NCBI RefSeq assembly: GCF_002086675.1
Contig: NZ_MVIF01000001.1
Location: forward strand, 1 to 64,000
Length of the DNA stretch: 64,000 bases
Source of the DNA: Mycobacterium persicum
GTDB lineage: Bacteria > Actinomycetota > Actinomycetes > Mycobacteriales > Mycobacteriaceae
Reading direction: 5' to 3'
Part shown: piece after piece, positions 18,093-27,858 of the stretch
Numbering within the stretch: position 1 is the stretch's first letter
Layout of the letters: every line of letters starts with the position of its first letter
The notes under the pieces: model-generated
The model's database searches: none
Seen by the model: the letters and a program-made list of their open reading frames with translations, nothing else
Told to the model about the DNA's origin: nothing
Program-made: the position numbers and the translations under genes

Positions 18093-21000
18093 GCCTGCTT
18101 CGCGCCGACCAGGAGCGGACGATCCCGGCCCGGCCGGACAGCCGTTTCGTGGCCGGAATGGCCACCGTCGACAAGGTCAACGTCACCGGGCTGGAAAACC
18201 AGCTACGCCGCCATGTCAGCGGCGAAGTGCGCTTCGACACCGCCACGTTGGCGATGTACGCCAACGACGCGTCGAACTTCCGTCAGGTTCCGATCGGTGT
18301 GGTGATCCCCAAGACGCTCGACGACGTCGTGCACACGATCCGGGCCTGTCACGCCTACCACGCCCCGGTGCTGTGCCGCGGCGGCGGGACGAGCCTTTCC
18401 GGTGAGACGGTCAATGTCGCTGTGGTGATCGACTTTTCGAAATATCTCACCGACATCGTCGACATCGACCCGCAGTGCCGGCTGGCCACCGCGCAGACCG
18501 GAGTGATCAACGAGCAGCTCAACAAGGCCACCGGCGAATACGGATTGGTGTTCGGGCCCGACCCGTCGTCGCATTCGCGGTGCACGCTGGGCGGCAACAT
18601 CGGCAACAACTCGTGCGGCGTGCACTCGATCCAATCGCAGTTCTACGGGCCGGGACCGCGAACGTCGGACAACACCTATGCGCTCGACATCGTCACTTAC
18701 GAGGGCGCGCGGTTCACCGTCGGCGTCGACGAGGAAAAGGATCTGGACGCGATCATCGCCGCGGGCGGCCGCAAGGGCGAAATCTATGCGGCGCTAAGGG
18801 ATTTGCGTAACGAGTACGCCGACGACATCCGCAACGGCTTCCCCTCGGTGGACGAGCTGCCGCGGCGGGTTTCCGGCTACAACCTCGACGAGTTGCTGCC
18901 CGAGAAGGGATTCAACGTTGCCCGCGCTCTGGTCGGCACCGAAAGTACCTGTGCGGTAGCGCTTACCGCCACGGTGATGCTCACCCCGGCCATGACGCAC
19001 CGCACCGTGGTCGTGGTCCACTTCGAATCCCTCGGCGAGGCCGGCGACATGGCGCCGGAGATGATGGAGTGGAAACCGATCGGCCTCGAGGCCGTCGACC
19101 ATCTGCTGGTGCATGATCAGGAATTGACCGGCACCAACCCGGCCGGCCGCGCGGCCTTACCGCGTCCGGACTCCACCGGCGCCTGGCTGATGGTGCAGTT
19201 CGGCTCCGACGATCCTGGCGAATCACTGGACCGCGCCGAAGAATTCGTGCGGTGGCTGAGGAAGAAAAAGCGGGTCGATGACGACCGCATCGTGCTGGCC
19301 CGCAGCAAGCAGGACGGCGGCAACAGCGCCGAGCTCTGGGCAATCCGCGAGGCCGGCCTGGGGTCCACCGCTTTTCCCATCGACAGCGGCAACCACTGGC
19401 CGGGCTGGGAGGACTCCGCGGTACCGTGGCGGCGCGTCGGCGACTATGTGCGCGATCTACAACAGCTGTACGCCAAGTACCAGCTGCGCGGCGCCATGTA
19501 TGGACACCTCGGTCAGGGATGCATCCACTCCCGGGTGAAGTTCGACCTGCGCCACCGGGACGGGCTGCAGACCTATCGCAATTTCCTGGAAGCCGCCGGC
19601 GATCTGGTGGCCTCCTACGGCGGCTCGATGTCCGGCGAGCACGGTGACGGGCAACAGCGCGCCGAACTGCTCGGCAAGCAGTACGGCCCGCGGCTGCTCG
19701 AAGCGATGCGAAAATTCAAACTGATCTGGGATCCCGAGTGGAAGATGAACCCGGGCAAGGTGATAGATCCCTATCGGTTCGACGAGAACCTCAAGCTGGG
19801 CACCGACTACAACCCGCCGCGGCCCAAGGTGAAGTTCGCCTACCCCGAGGACCATGGCGATTTCTCGCATGCGGCGCTGCGCTGCGTCGGGGTCGGCAAG
19901 TGCCGGGTGCCCGAGGCGCAGACCACCATGTGCCCCAGTTATCAGGTGACCAGGGAAGAGAAGCACTCTACCCGCGGACGGGCCCGGCTGCTGTTCGAAA
20001 TGCTGCGCGGCGAGGTGATCACCGACGGATGGCAGTCTGCCGAGGTGGCCGACGCACTGGATCTGTGCCTGGCGTGTAAGGGCTGCACCAGCGACTGCCC
20101 GGTCGACGTGGATATTCCCACCTACAAGGCCGAATTCCTCTACCATCATTTCCGGTCGCTGCGACGCTGGCGCCCTCGGTATGCCTACGCGTTCGGGTTT
20201 ATCGATCAGGCCGCCAGGTTGGCCAGTGCCATGCCGGAGTTGGCGAACTTCGCCACTCAAACGCCGGTCCTGTCCCGAATTGCCAAGGCGATAGCCGGAA
20301 TCGACCGGCGTCGGCCGCTGCCCACCTTCGCGCCGATGACGCTGCAACAGTGGTTTTTCGCCCGACCAGTAGTCAACTCCGGGGGTCCGCGTGTCATCCT
20401 GTTTCCCGATACCTTCAACAACCGGCTGCACACCGATGTCGGGGTGGCCTGCGTGCAAGCCATTGAGGCGGCCGGCTGGCAGGTCGTGATGCCCATGGGC
20501 CACATCTGTTGCGGCCGCCCGCTGTATGACTACGGCTTCCTCGACATCGCCGAGCGTTACCTGCGGCATGTCATCGGGCGGCTGCGCAGCGAAATCCGTG
20601 CTGGCACACCGATTGTCGGGATGGAGCCGAGCTGCCTGGCGGTCTTCAAAGACGAACTTCCCAAACTGCTGCCCAACGACGACGACGCGGACCGGTTGGC
20701 GCGCAACAGCTATCACTTCGCGCAGTTCTTCACCGAGTTCGACGTCGAGGTGCCCAAAGTCGCCGGCGCGCGGGCGCTGCTGTGGGGTCACTGCCACCAG
20801 CGGGCCACCGACGGGGTCGACGCCGATCAGCAAGTGCTGCGGCAGATGGGCATCGATGTCCAACCGGTCTCCGGCGGGTGCTGCGGGCTGGCCGGGTCCT
20901 GGGGATTCGAGCAAGGCAAGTACCAGCTTTCGCTCGAATGTGGCGAACGGGCGCTGTTGCCGGCCATCCGGAAAAATCGCGATGCGCTTGTGGTGGCCAA

Positions 21001-21244
21001 CGGATTCTCCTGCCAGACCCAGATCAGCGATTCGGGATCGGCGAACGCGCTGCACCTGGGGCAACTGATGGCCATGGCCAACGCATCGGCTGACATCGGC
21101 TCCGCGGCTCCCCCGGGCCGGCCCGCGCCGGACTCGCGCACCCGCGCCACCCGGGCGGCGGTTCCGACGGCGGCGCTGGGCGCCGCAGCGGTGGGCGGCG
21201 CCGCCCTGGCGCGGAAATTTTGGACCGGCCGCCGAGCCTCCTAG
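18089..21244 (+). CDS. FAD-linked oxidoreductase fused to 4Fe-4S and CCG domains (D-lactate dehydrogenase-like)
   Basis: A 1051-residue fusion. Residues about 60-280 form a PCMH-type FAD domain (PVLCRGGGTSLSGETVN, TLGGNIGNNSCGVHS), and about 300-570 the FAD-oxidase C domain (GEHGDGQQRAELLGKQYGPRLLEAMRKFK). Cys-rich clusters follow near 598 (CVGVGKCRV...TMCPSYQ) and 658 (CLACKGCTSDCPVDVDIP), and then two CCG domains (HICCGRPLYDYG near 805, GGCCGLAGSWGFE near 929). A low-complexity Ala/Arg tail ends the protein. The layout matches membrane-associated D-lactate or D-2-hydroxyacid dehydrogenases that pass electrons to the respiratory chain. The four-base overlap with the PoxB-like gene suggests lactate to pyruvate to acetate. 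Confidence 0.87.
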   Translation: MSLLRADQERTIPARPDSRFVAGMATVDKVNVTGLENQLRRHVSGEVRFDTATLAMYANDASNFRQVPIGVVIPKTLDDVVHTIRACHAYHAPVLCRGGGTSLSGETVNVAVVIDFSKYLTDIVDIDPQCRLATAQTGVINEQLNKATGEYGLVFGPDPSSHSRCTLGGNIGNNSCGVHSIQSQFYGPGPRTSDNTYALDIVTYEGARFTVGVDEEKDLDAIIAAGGRKGEIYAALRDLRNEYADDIRNGFPSVDELPRRVSGYNLDELLPEKGFNVARALVGTESTCAVALTATVMLTPAMTHRTVVVVHFESLGEAGDMAPEMMEWKPIGLEAVDHLLVHDQELTGTNPAGRAALPRPDSTGAWLMVQFGSDDPGESLDRAEEFVRWLRKKKRVDDDRIVLARSKQDGGNSAELWAIREAGLGSTAFPIDSGNHWPGWEDSAVPWRRVGDYVRDLQQLYAKYQLRGAMYGHLGQGCIHSRVKFDLRHRDGLQTYRNFLEAAGDLVASYGGSMSGEHGDGQQRAELLGKQYGPRLLEAMRKFKLIWDPEWKMNPGKVIDPYRFDENLKLGTDYNPPRPKVKFAYPEDHGDFSHAALRCVGVGKCRVPEAQTTMCPSYQVTREEKHSTRGRARLLFEMLRGEVITDGWQSAEVADALDLCLACKGCTSDCPVDVDIPTYKAEFLYHHFRSLRRWRPRYAYAFGFIDQAARLASAMPELANFATQTPVLSRIAKAIAGIDRRRPLPTFAPMTLQQWFFARPVVNSGGPRVILFPDTFNNRLHTDVGVACVQAIEAAGWQVVMPMGHICCGRPLYDYGFLDIAERYLRHVIGRLRSEIRAGTPIVGMEPSCLAVFKDELPKLLPNDDDADRLARNSYHFAQFFTEFDVEVPKVAGARALLWGHCHQRATDGVDADQQVLRQMGIDVQPVSGGCCGLAGSWGFEQGKYQLSLECGERALLPAIRKNRDALVVANGFSCQTQISDSGSANALHLGQLMAMANASADIGSAAPPGRPAPDSRTRATRAAVPTAALGAAAVGGAALARKFWTGRRAS

Positions 21245-21914
21245 GAGGGGGCCCCGCGACGGCACCGCCCGACGTATTGCATACCGCCGCTGTGACACCG
21301 ATCACAGGCGACGCGGCCGGTCCGGGATGCTCGTCCTAACCGGCTCACTCGAAAATTTCATGGGCAGCACGAATGCTGCTGGTCAACAATGTCTTCTTGC
21401 GCAGCCTTGGATGCCTGGCTCTGTTTTCCGCGCGCCGATACCACACCGTCGCTCAAACCGCTCGTGCTGGCAGGCGTCCGGGAATGTCTCACGTTCTTAC
21501 CGAATCGGCTGTCAGGCCGCCGGTTTCGAGTGTGCAGTGACGGCTTTGACTGTGTATCTAGGGCGGGAACCGCCGCGATCGGCCGCCCTGACGGCACACT
21601 CGGCGCCACCAGCACACACTCGGCGCCATCAGCCCCGCAACCAACCGCATCAGCACGCGATTTCCATCTCCCCATACCGGAGCTGCTGCCCCACGACCGC
21701 TCACGGCGACAAGCCATGGCGCCCAACGGCGTCGTCGCGACGAGGTGGGCAAACTGCACACCCGCCTCGGCGCCGGGGTAGGTGTGACGGGTGTGGTGCA
21801 GCCGACTCCAGGGCGTCGCCGAGCGAACCCGCGGCGGCGACGCCGTCGCCGAGAACCGTTGCCGACCGCACGGCGGCGTCGTTTGGCCAACAGCTCGCGG
21901 GGTATCCGAAGGCC
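21245..21914. other. 670-bp stretch without a convincing gene
   Basis: The lactate monooxygenase frame stays open back to 21327, but its residues there do not resemble the family. There is one short direct repeat (CACACTCGGCGCCA at 21596-21609 and 21617-21630). I see no transposase, tRNA or terminator. It may hold the promoter of the downstream gene or decayed sequence. Confidence 0.6.
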
Positions 21915-23078
21915 ATGGGGTTCGCCGAATATCAGAACGAGCTCTATCAACAGGGACAGGCCGGCCGCCAGCCGCCGTACCCGATCGACTTCGCCGAGCT
22001 AGAGGCCAAGGCAGCGGCGGCCATGCCGGCGAAAGTGCTGGGGTACGTCGCCGGTGGCGCCGGAGACGAGCACACCCAGCGCGCCAACGTCGAAGCCTTC
22101 AAACGCTGGGGTGTGTTCCCCCGCATGGGGATTGCTCCCACCGAACGCGATTTGTCCATCGAGTTGTTCGGCATCAGGTTGTCGTCCCCGGTCTTCATGG
22201 CCCCCATCGGTGTCATCGGTGTGTGCGCCCAGGACGGCCACGGCGACCTGGCCGCGGCACGGGCCTCGGCCCGCACCGGGGTGCCGTTCTTTGTGGGGAC
22301 ACTGACGGCCGACCCGATGGAAGACGTCGCCGCCGCACTCGGCGACACGCCCGGATTCTTCCAGCTGTATACGCCACCGGACCGCGAGATGGCCACCAGC
22401 CTGGTGCGCCGGGCCGAAGCATGCGGCTTCAAGGCCATCGGGGTCACCCTCGACACCTGGGTCACCGGTTGGCGGCCGCGCGACCTGAGTGCCGGCAACT
22501 ACCCGCAGGTGCCCAGCGGTTGCCTGAGCAACTACACCTCCGATCCGGTTTTTCGCGCCAGTTTGCAGCCGGGCGAGGACGCCACAGAGGCGGCAGTGCG
22601 CAAGTTACCGATCTTCGGCGGCCCGTTCCGCTGGGACGACCTGGAGTGGCTGCGGTCGCAGACCGACTTGCCGCTGATGGTCAAGGGCATCTGTCACCCC
22701 GACGACGTGCGTCGCGCCAAAGACCTTGGAGTCGACGGCATTTACTGTTCCAACCACGGCGGCCGGCAAGCCAACGGCGGACTGCCCGCACTGGATTGTC
22801 TGCCTGGTGTGCTCGCAGCCGCCGACGGGCTGCCGGTGCTGTTCGACTCGGGCATCCGCGGCGGCGCCGACATCATCAAGGCCCTGGCGATGGGAGCAAC
22901 CGCGGTGGGGATCGGCCGGCCCTATGCCTACGGGCTGGCGCTTGGCGGTGTCGACGGCATCGTGCACGTGTTGCGCTCGCTGCTGGCCGAGGCGGACCTG
23001 ATCATGGCGGTCGACGGCTATCCCTCCCGCAAGGACCTGACGCCCGAGGCATTACAACGCGTCGAGGTTTACTCATAG
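21915..23078 (+). CDS. Lactate 2-monooxygenase (FMN-dependent alpha-hydroxy acid oxidase family)
   Basis: FMN enzyme of 387 residues, closely patterned on M. smegmatis lactate 2-monooxygenase (about 394 aa), which turns L-lactate and O2 into acetate, CO2 and water. Matching stretches include LGYVAGGAGDEHTQRANVEAFKRWG, PIGVIGVCAQDGHGDLAAARASARTGVPF, TLDTWVTGWRPRDLS, the catalytic His region GIYCSNHGGRQANGGLPALDCLP, and GIGRPYAYGLALGG. The long FMN-loop insertion of LMO seems shorter than in M. smegmatis, so an oxidase/dehydrogenase activity is possible. ATG 21915 gives the family N-terminus. The 3' end overlaps imuB by 10 bp on the other strand. With the upstream pair it suggests lactate catabolism. 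Confidence 0.88.
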   Translation: MGFAEYQNELYQQGQAGRQPPYPIDFAELEAKAAAAMPAKVLGYVAGGAGDEHTQRANVEAFKRWGVFPRMGIAPTERDLSIELFGIRLSSPVFMAPIGVIGVCAQDGHGDLAAARASARTGVPFFVGTLTADPMEDVAAALGDTPGFFQLYTPPDREMATSLVRRAEACGFKAIGVTLDTWVTGWRPRDLSAGNYPQVPSGCLSNYTSDPVFRASLQPGEDATEAAVRKLPIFGGPFRWDDLEWLRSQTDLPLMVKGICHPDDVRRAKDLGVDGIYCSNHGGRQANGGLPALDCLPGVLAAADGLPVLFDSGIRGGADIIKALAMGATAVGIGRPYAYGLALGGVDGIVHVLRSLLAEADLIMAVDGYPSRKDLTPEALQRVEVYS

Positions 23079-24652
23079 CTTCCCTCGAGATACCAGCGCC
23101 GCTGGCGGTAGCACAGCAGCAACGCGCGCTCACTCTCCAGCAGCACCTGGGCGCGGGCGGTGCGGCTTCCCCCTTGACCGGCTTCGGGCCGGTCATCCCA
23201 CCACCGCTCGTCGACCGGCCATGGTCCGGCCCACCAACGCAGCCGATCGTCTCGACCACGGGACGTCAATCGCGCCGGGTCGGCGGAGAACATCCCCCGG
23301 CCGGTTACCCGTACCGGATTACCTTGGGCGTCAAGCAGTTCCACCGGATCGTCGAGCAGCACCGCCGGCGACGGCTCGGGTAGTTGGCCCGGCCACGGCT
23401 GACTCGGGTCGGCTTGCGGCACCGGCTCGTCGCCCAGCGGGGTCAACGTGATGCGCTCGGCCGGCCCGCGACCGCCGGACAGCACCGGCACCTGCACCGC
23501 CTCCGGGCCCAGCAGACCTTGCACCCGCACCAGCGCCCGACGTGCCCGCAGCCGGTCTTCTTCACCCAGGCCACCCCATAGCGGCAACTGCAGCGCCCCG
23601 GCGGACACCACCTCGATCGCCTGCAACCGCAGCCGTGTCACCGGCGCGGTGGGCCGGTCGCGGGCGGTCCGGTTGGTCAGCCATCCGTCCAGTTGCCAAC
23701 GCACCCGGTCGGCGGTGGCATCCTCGGTCAGCGGTTCGGCGCAGCGCCACACCCGGCTGCGCTCTTCGCCGTTGGCGGTCACCGCGTGAATGGCCAGTCG
23801 GGTACATCCCACGCCGGCGGCCATCAGCGCCTGATGCAGCATTCCGGCCAGCGACCGCCCGGCAAATGCCGCGGCATCGATCCGGTCGATCGGTGGATCG
23901 CAGTCCAGTACGGCGTCGAGTTCCGGCGGCGGTTCGCGTCCGGAGGGAAGACGTTCGGGTTCACCGCGGGCGAACCGGTGCGCGGCCACCGCGTCGGCTC
24001 CGAACCGGGATGCGATATCGGTGCGGGATAATGCGGCGAACTGACCAATGGTCCGAATCCCCAACCGCCACAACAGATCCGTCAACTCCTCTCGCCCCGG
24101 CCCGGACAGGCTCGGCTCGGTGGCAAGCTGGCGGATCGACAACGCCGACAGGAACCGCGCGTCCTGCCCGAGCTCCACGACGCGACCGGCACGCGCGGCG
24201 TAAACCGCGGTGGACAATTCGTCGGCGATCCCGACCTGACACTCGGCGCCCGCCACCGCCACCGCGTCGATCAGCCGCTCGGCCGCCTGCTGCTCGGACC
24301 CGAAAAACCGCGCCGCGCCACGCACCGGCAACACCAAGAGCCCGGGCCGCAACACCTCGGCGCGGGGCACCAGATCATCTACCGCCGCGATCACCCCTTC
24401 GAAGAAACGAGCGTCGCGGTCGGCGTCGGCGGTCGCGATGTGCAATTGCGGACAACGGGCCGCCGCCTCCCGGCGCCGTAGCCCACGGCGTACTCCGGCC
24501 GCACGCGCCGTCGCCGAGCAGGCAATCACCCGGTTGGCCAAAGTGACCGCGACCGGAGCCGTCGCCGGCTGGCCCGCGGCTGCGGCCGCCGCGACCGCGG
24601 GCCAGTCCATGCACCAGATCGCCAGCACTCGGGACGAGGCCACCAGGTTCAC
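23069..24652 (-). CDS. imuB: Y-family polymerase-like mutagenesis protein ImuB
   Basis: Component of the mycobacterial mutasome (ImuA'-ImuB-DnaE2) for damage-induced translesion synthesis. ImuB resembles Y-family polymerases but serves as a beta-clamp-binding adaptor. The 527 residues equal the length I recall for Rv3394c. Visible are [62 protein letters not shown] (helix-hairpin-helix-like), and the conserved C-terminus [20 protein letters not shown] clamp-binding [15 protein letters not shown] segment lies around residues 410-430 ([16 protein letters not shown]). GTG 24652 overlaps the imuA' stop (GTGA). Regulation is by the SOS box upstream of imuA'. Confidence 0.94.
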   Translation of the reverse strand: MNLVASSRVLAIWCMDWPAVAAAAAAGQPATAPVAVTLANRVIACSATARAAGVRRGLRRREAAARCPQLHIATADADRDARFFEGVIAAVDDLVPRAEVLRPGLLVLPVRGAARFFGSEQQAAERLIDAVAVAGAECQVGIADELSTAVYAARAGRVVELGQDARFLSALSIRQLATEPSLSGPGREELTDLLWRLGIRTIGQFAALSRTDIASRFGADAVAAHRFARGEPERLPSGREPPPELDAVLDCDPPIDRIDAAAFAGRSLAGMLHQALMAAGVGCTRLAIHAVTANGEERSRVWRCAEPLTEDATADRVRWQLDGWLTNRTARDRPTAPVTRLRLQAIEVVSAGALQLPLWGGLGEEDRLRARRALVRVQGLLGPEAVQVPVLSGGRGPAERITLTPLGDEPVPQADPSQPWPGQLPEPSPAVLLDDPVELLDAQGNPVRVTGRGMFSADPARLTSRGRDDRLRWWAGPWPVDERWWDDRPEAGQGGSRTARAQVLLESERALLLCYRQRRWYLEGSYE

Positions 24653-25311
24653 CCCATTCGCACTCGGTCGACCGGCTGCCCCCGCGAGCATCCGCTGACC
24701 TGTAGCCGCACCCGGCTGATCCGCCCGAATCCGGGTGTGGGTGTGCCCCGGCTGCCCGCCGTGATCTCATAGCCGCAGACCCGGGCTTCCAACCGGGTTG
24801 ACGCCCCTTCCCAGTCGCCGTCGGTGACCAGCAGCGTGCACCCCTTGTTGCGAGCCCGCGCCACCACGGCCCGCGCCCGGGTCCGCGTCACCCGGCATCC
24901 GCCCAGGCCGAGGACCACCAGATCCATGCCGTCGAGGAGCACTGCGGCCACTTCCACCGGATCGGTCCCGGGATCCGGTATCACCGCGAGGCGGCTCAGG
25001 TCGGCTCCCATCTCCACCGCGGCCAGCAGCCCGATATCCGGTTGGCCGACGATGGCGGCGTTGCCCCCGGCCGCCGTCACCGCGGCCACCATGCTCAGCA
25101 GCAGCGAACGGGCTCCGGACAGCATCGCCACCGCTCCCCGGGGCAGCAGTGCCGGCAACTCCGGGACGGCCAGCGTGGATTCCGATTCCGGCAGCAGGTC
25201 ATCGGAACGAACGAGGTCTTTTCCGGACAGCACGGCGATCTGCCGGCGCAACGATTCCAGCTGCTCAGCACGGCTTCCATGCGGTGGGCGGGAGGCGAAA
25301 GCCGCAGTCAT
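24649..25311 (-). CDS. imuA': SOS mutagenesis protein ImuA' (RecA-like)
   Basis: First gene of the imuA'-imuB operon, 220 residues, equivalent to Rv3395c. It is RecA-like but lacks a clear Walker A ([19 protein letters not shown] at the expected place). The protein starts [30 protein letters not shown] and ends in an Arg-rich segment ([25 protein letters not shown]), as the family does; this region mediates ImuB contact in M. tuberculosis studies as I recall. A LexA box lies 36 bp upstream. The stop overlaps imuB by four bases, indicating coupled translation. Confidence 0.92.
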   Translation of the reverse strand: MTAAFASRPPHGSRAEQLESLRRQIAVLSGKDLVRSDDLLPESESTLAVPELPALLPRGAVAMLSGARSLLLSMVAAVTAAGGNAAIVGQPDIGLLAAVEMGADLSRLAVIPDPGTDPVEVAAVLLDGMDLVVLGLGGCRVTRTRARAVVARARNKGCTLLVTDGDWEGASTRLEARVCGYEITAGSRGTPTPGFGRISRVRLQVSGCSRGQPVDRVRMG

Positions 25312-25346
25312 GACTCGCCCTCCTACCAGCTCTTGAACTCATATTT

Positions 25347-25362
25347 TCGAATGTATGTTCGA
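25347..25362. promoter_or_regulatory. LexA/SOS box between imuA' and the divergent Rv3395A-like gene
   Basis: TCGAATGTATGTTCGA matches the mycobacterial/Gram-positive SOS box (TCGAAC-N4-GTTCGA) with one mismatch in the left arm. It is 36 bp upstream of imuA' (minus) and 44 bp upstream of the plus-strand gene, so it can control both. Confidence 0.9.
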
Positions 25363-25405
25363 TACAGTCGAGTAAACACCCACCCGGCGACAGCCGTCAA
25401 GCAAC

Positions 25406-26074
25406 GTGAGAAGCTGCTGTGTGCGTTCGGTGCTGGTGTGGCTGATGGTGTGTTCGGGCAGCGTTTTCGCACCGGCCAGCAGCGCTGCCGGATCCTGTCA
25501 ACCGGCGGAGCTGTTCGCCACCGACAACACCTGGGTCATCACCGGTCCCGATGCCCAGGCAGCCGGCCAATTGCACGACGACCTGGAGCCCTTCGAGCGT
25601 CAAGCCGCGATAACCATCGCCCAGACCGGCGCCGAGGTGACGGGATCGACCTTGGTCGACGGCGTGTTCTGGTCGGCTACGCTGCAGCAGATCGCCTACG
25701 AGCGCGCCCGCCAGTTCCATCTCTGCGTGGTCGACGAACCCGCGCTGCACATCGCCGCGGAGGCGATGAATCGCCAGTTCCACCAGGAAACGGCGCTGAC
25801 CTTCGAATACCTTCCGCAAGGTGCGCCCGAAGCCGACGCGATCCTCATTGCGGTGCCCCACATTGACATCGCGCGCTTCGGCGATGCGTTGATGGCCGAT
25901 TCGGCCGCACGCCAGCGACTGCTGGGCGGATCTGTCACCACGGCCGACCACACCTTGCTACTAGTCGCCGCCAACCGCGATCTCGATATCGCCCGCCAAC
26001 TCGTCGAGCAGGCCGGCGGGTCCTGGGCCGCGGCCACAATCGACTACGGCAGGCGCGAACTCGTCCAGACGTAA
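25406..26074 (+). CDS. SOS-linked secreted/membrane-anchored protein (Rv3395A-like)
   Basis: A 222-residue protein with an N-terminal hydrophobic signal (CCVRSVLVWLMVCSGSVFAPASSAAG) and no domain I can name. The mature part is mixed alpha/beta in character (TGPDAQAAGQLHDDLEPFERQAAITIAQTG, ILIAVPHIDIARFGDALMADSAARQRLLG). It corresponds in place and orientation to Rv3395A, which is reported to be DNA-damage induced. It is divergent from imuA' and shares the SOS box. The start is GTG 25406, and several residues of uncertainty remain. Confidence 0.75.
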   Translation: MRSCCVRSVLVWLMVCSGSVFAPASSAAGSCQPAELFATDNTWVITGPDAQAAGQLHDDLEPFERQAAITIAQTGAEVTGSTLVDGVFWSATLQQIAYERARQFHLCVVDEPALHIAAEAMNRQFHQETALTFEYLPQGAPEADAILIAVPHIDIARFGDALMADSAARQRLLGGSVTTADHTLLLVAANRDLDIARQLVEQAGGSWAAATIDYGRRELVQT

Positions 26075-26166
26075 CGCCGAGATCGCCGCCATGGCTGCGG
26101 TCGATGTCCGGGCCACGACCGTGGCGGCAATTTCGGTGCCCGACCCCGATGTGAAGTGACTCCCGG

Positions 26167-27747
26167 CTACTCCCACTCGATGGTGCCCGGCGGCTTGCTG
26201 GTGATGTCCAGCACCACGCGGTTGACCTCGGGCACCTCGTTGGTGATGCGGGTCGAGATCCGCTCGAGCACCTCGTAGGGCACCCGGGTCCAGTCGGCGG
26301 TCATGGCGTCCTCACTGGATACCGGGCGCAGCACAATCGGATGCCCGTAGGTGCGGTTGTCGCCCTGCACACCGACCGAACGGATATCGGCCAGCAGCAC
26401 CACCGGACACTGCCAGATCTGGTTGTCCAAACCCGCGGCGGTCAGTTCCTCACGCGCGATCGTGTCCGCGCGCCGCAGCGTCTCCAGCCTGGCCGCGGTG
26501 ACCTCACCGACAATCCGGATACCCAGGCCCGGTCCCGGAAACGGCTGGCGCGCAACGATTTCCTCCGGCAGACCCAACTCCCGTCCCACCGCGCGCACCT
26601 CATCTTTGAACAACAGCCGCAGCGGCTCAACGAGTTTGAACTTCAGGTCCCCGGGCAGGCCGCCTACATTGTGGTGGCTCTTGATGTTCGCGGTGCCACT
26701 GCCACCGCCGGATTCCACCACGTCGGGATACAACGTGCCCTGCACCAGGAACTCAACCTCACGCCCGTCCAACACATCTCGCACCGCACCCTCGAAGGCC
26801 CGGATGAACTGCCGGCCGATGATCTTGCGCTTGCCCTCGGGGTTGTGCACCCCCGACAGCGCCGCCAGGAAAGTGTCCGCCGCGTCGACGGTGACCAGGT
26901 TGGCCCCGGTGGCGGCTACGAAGTCACGCTCCACCTGCGCACGCTCACCGGCGCGCAACAAGCCGTGGTCGACGAAGACACAGGTCAGTCGGTCCCCGAT
27001 CGCGCGCTGCACCAGCGCCGCGGCTACCGCGGAATCCACTCCCCCGGACAGACCGCAGATGGCATGCCCATCGCCGATCTGCACACGCACCTGCTCGATC
27101 AGCGCGCTGGCGATGTTGGCCGGCGTCCACTCCGCGCCGATCCCGGCGAACTCGTGCAGAAACCGGCCCAGCACCTGTTGCCCGTGCGGAGTGTGCAGCA
27201 CCTCCGGGTGGTACTGCACACCGGCCAGGCGCCGTTCCCGGTTCTCGAAGGCAGCCACCGCCGCCCCCGCGCTACTGGCCACCACCTCGAATCCCTCCGG
27301 GGCGGCTGTCACCGCGTCACCGTGGCTCATCCACACCGGCTGGACCTGTGGCAGGTCCGAATGCAACTTGCCGCCAAGGACTTTCAGTTCAGTCCGGCCA
27401 TACTCACTGGTGCCGGTGTGGGCGACCGTCCCGCCGAGCGCCTGTGCCATAGCCTGAAACCCGTAGCAGATACCGAACACCGGCAGACCCAGCTCGAACA
27501 GCGCCGGATCCAGCTTGGGAGCGCCGTCGGCGTAGACGCTCGCCGGTCCGCCGGACAGCACCAGCGCCCGCGGATTACGGGCCTTGATCTCCTCGACGGC
27601 GGTGGTGTGCGGAACCACCTCCGAAAAAACCCGGGCTTCTCGGATCCGGCGGGCGATCAATTGGGCATATTGCGCACCGAAGTCCACTACCAACACCGGC
27701 CGCGGCGGCACATGTCCAGCTGCTTCGGGATCGTCAGGTTTCGCCAC
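26167..27747 (-). CDS. guaA: GMP synthase (glutamine-hydrolysing) GuaA
   Basis: Converts XMP to GMP using glutamine and ATP. The 526 residues comprise an N-terminal class I glutamine amidotransferase ([18 protein letters not shown]; catalytic [16 protein letters not shown]; His/Glu in GVQYHPEV), an ATP pyrophosphatase domain with P-loop [15 protein letters not shown], and a C-terminal dimerisation domain ([24 protein letters not shown]). This is a textbook match, with length as in Rv3396c. It lies in the same neighbourhood as guaB2 and guaB3 but is separated from them by about 12 kb. No riboswitch was seen upstream. Confidence 0.98.
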   Translation of the reverse strand: MAKPDDPEAAGHVPPRPVLVVDFGAQYAQLIARRIREARVFSEVVPHTTAVEEIKARNPRALVLSGGPASVYADGAPKLDPALFELGLPVFGICYGFQAMAQALGGTVAHTGTSEYGRTELKVLGGKLHSDLPQVQPVWMSHGDAVTAAPEGFEVVASSAGAAVAAFENRERRLAGVQYHPEVLHTPHGQQVLGRFLHEFAGIGAEWTPANIASALIEQVRVQIGDGHAICGLSGGVDSAVAAALVQRAIGDRLTCVFVDHGLLRAGERAQVERDFVAATGANLVTVDAADTFLAALSGVHNPEGKRKIIGRQFIRAFEGAVRDVLDGREVEFLVQGTLYPDVVESGGGSGTANIKSHHNVGGLPGDLKFKLVEPLRLLFKDEVRAVGRELGLPEEIVARQPFPGPGLGIRIVGEVTAARLETLRRADTIAREELTAAGLDNQIWQCPVVLLADIRSVGVQGDNRTYGHPIVLRPVSSEDAMTADWTRVPYEVLERISTRITNEVPEVNRVVLDITSKPPGTIEWE

Positions 27748-27791
27748 GCCGCAAGTTTAGTGGTGCCGCCACCCGGTTCCCGCCGCACGGT

Positions 27792-27839
27792 GTGCCCGGC
27801 CGCACTGCGCGCCCTCCGACCCGCCGCGCGGCCGGGCAC
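27792..27839 (-). terminator. Hairpin downstream of hxlR
   Basis: Perfect 12-bp GC-rich arms (GTGCCCGGCCGC at 27792-27803 and its complement at 27828-27839) with a 24-nt loop. It lies just past the hxlR stop and before guaA, consistent with a terminator on the minus strand. Confidence 0.45.
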
Positions 27840-27858
27840 CATGCCGCCAATCTCGTTG

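Noticed and set aside
19457..21298. 613-residue minus-strand ORF opposite the FAD/Fe-S gene
   Set aside because: Antisense shadow of a strongly conserved gene; no recognisable domain.
21327..21914. Extended N-terminus (196 residues) of the lactate monooxygenase frame
   Set aside because: No resemblance to the family; ATG 21915 gives the expected start and length.
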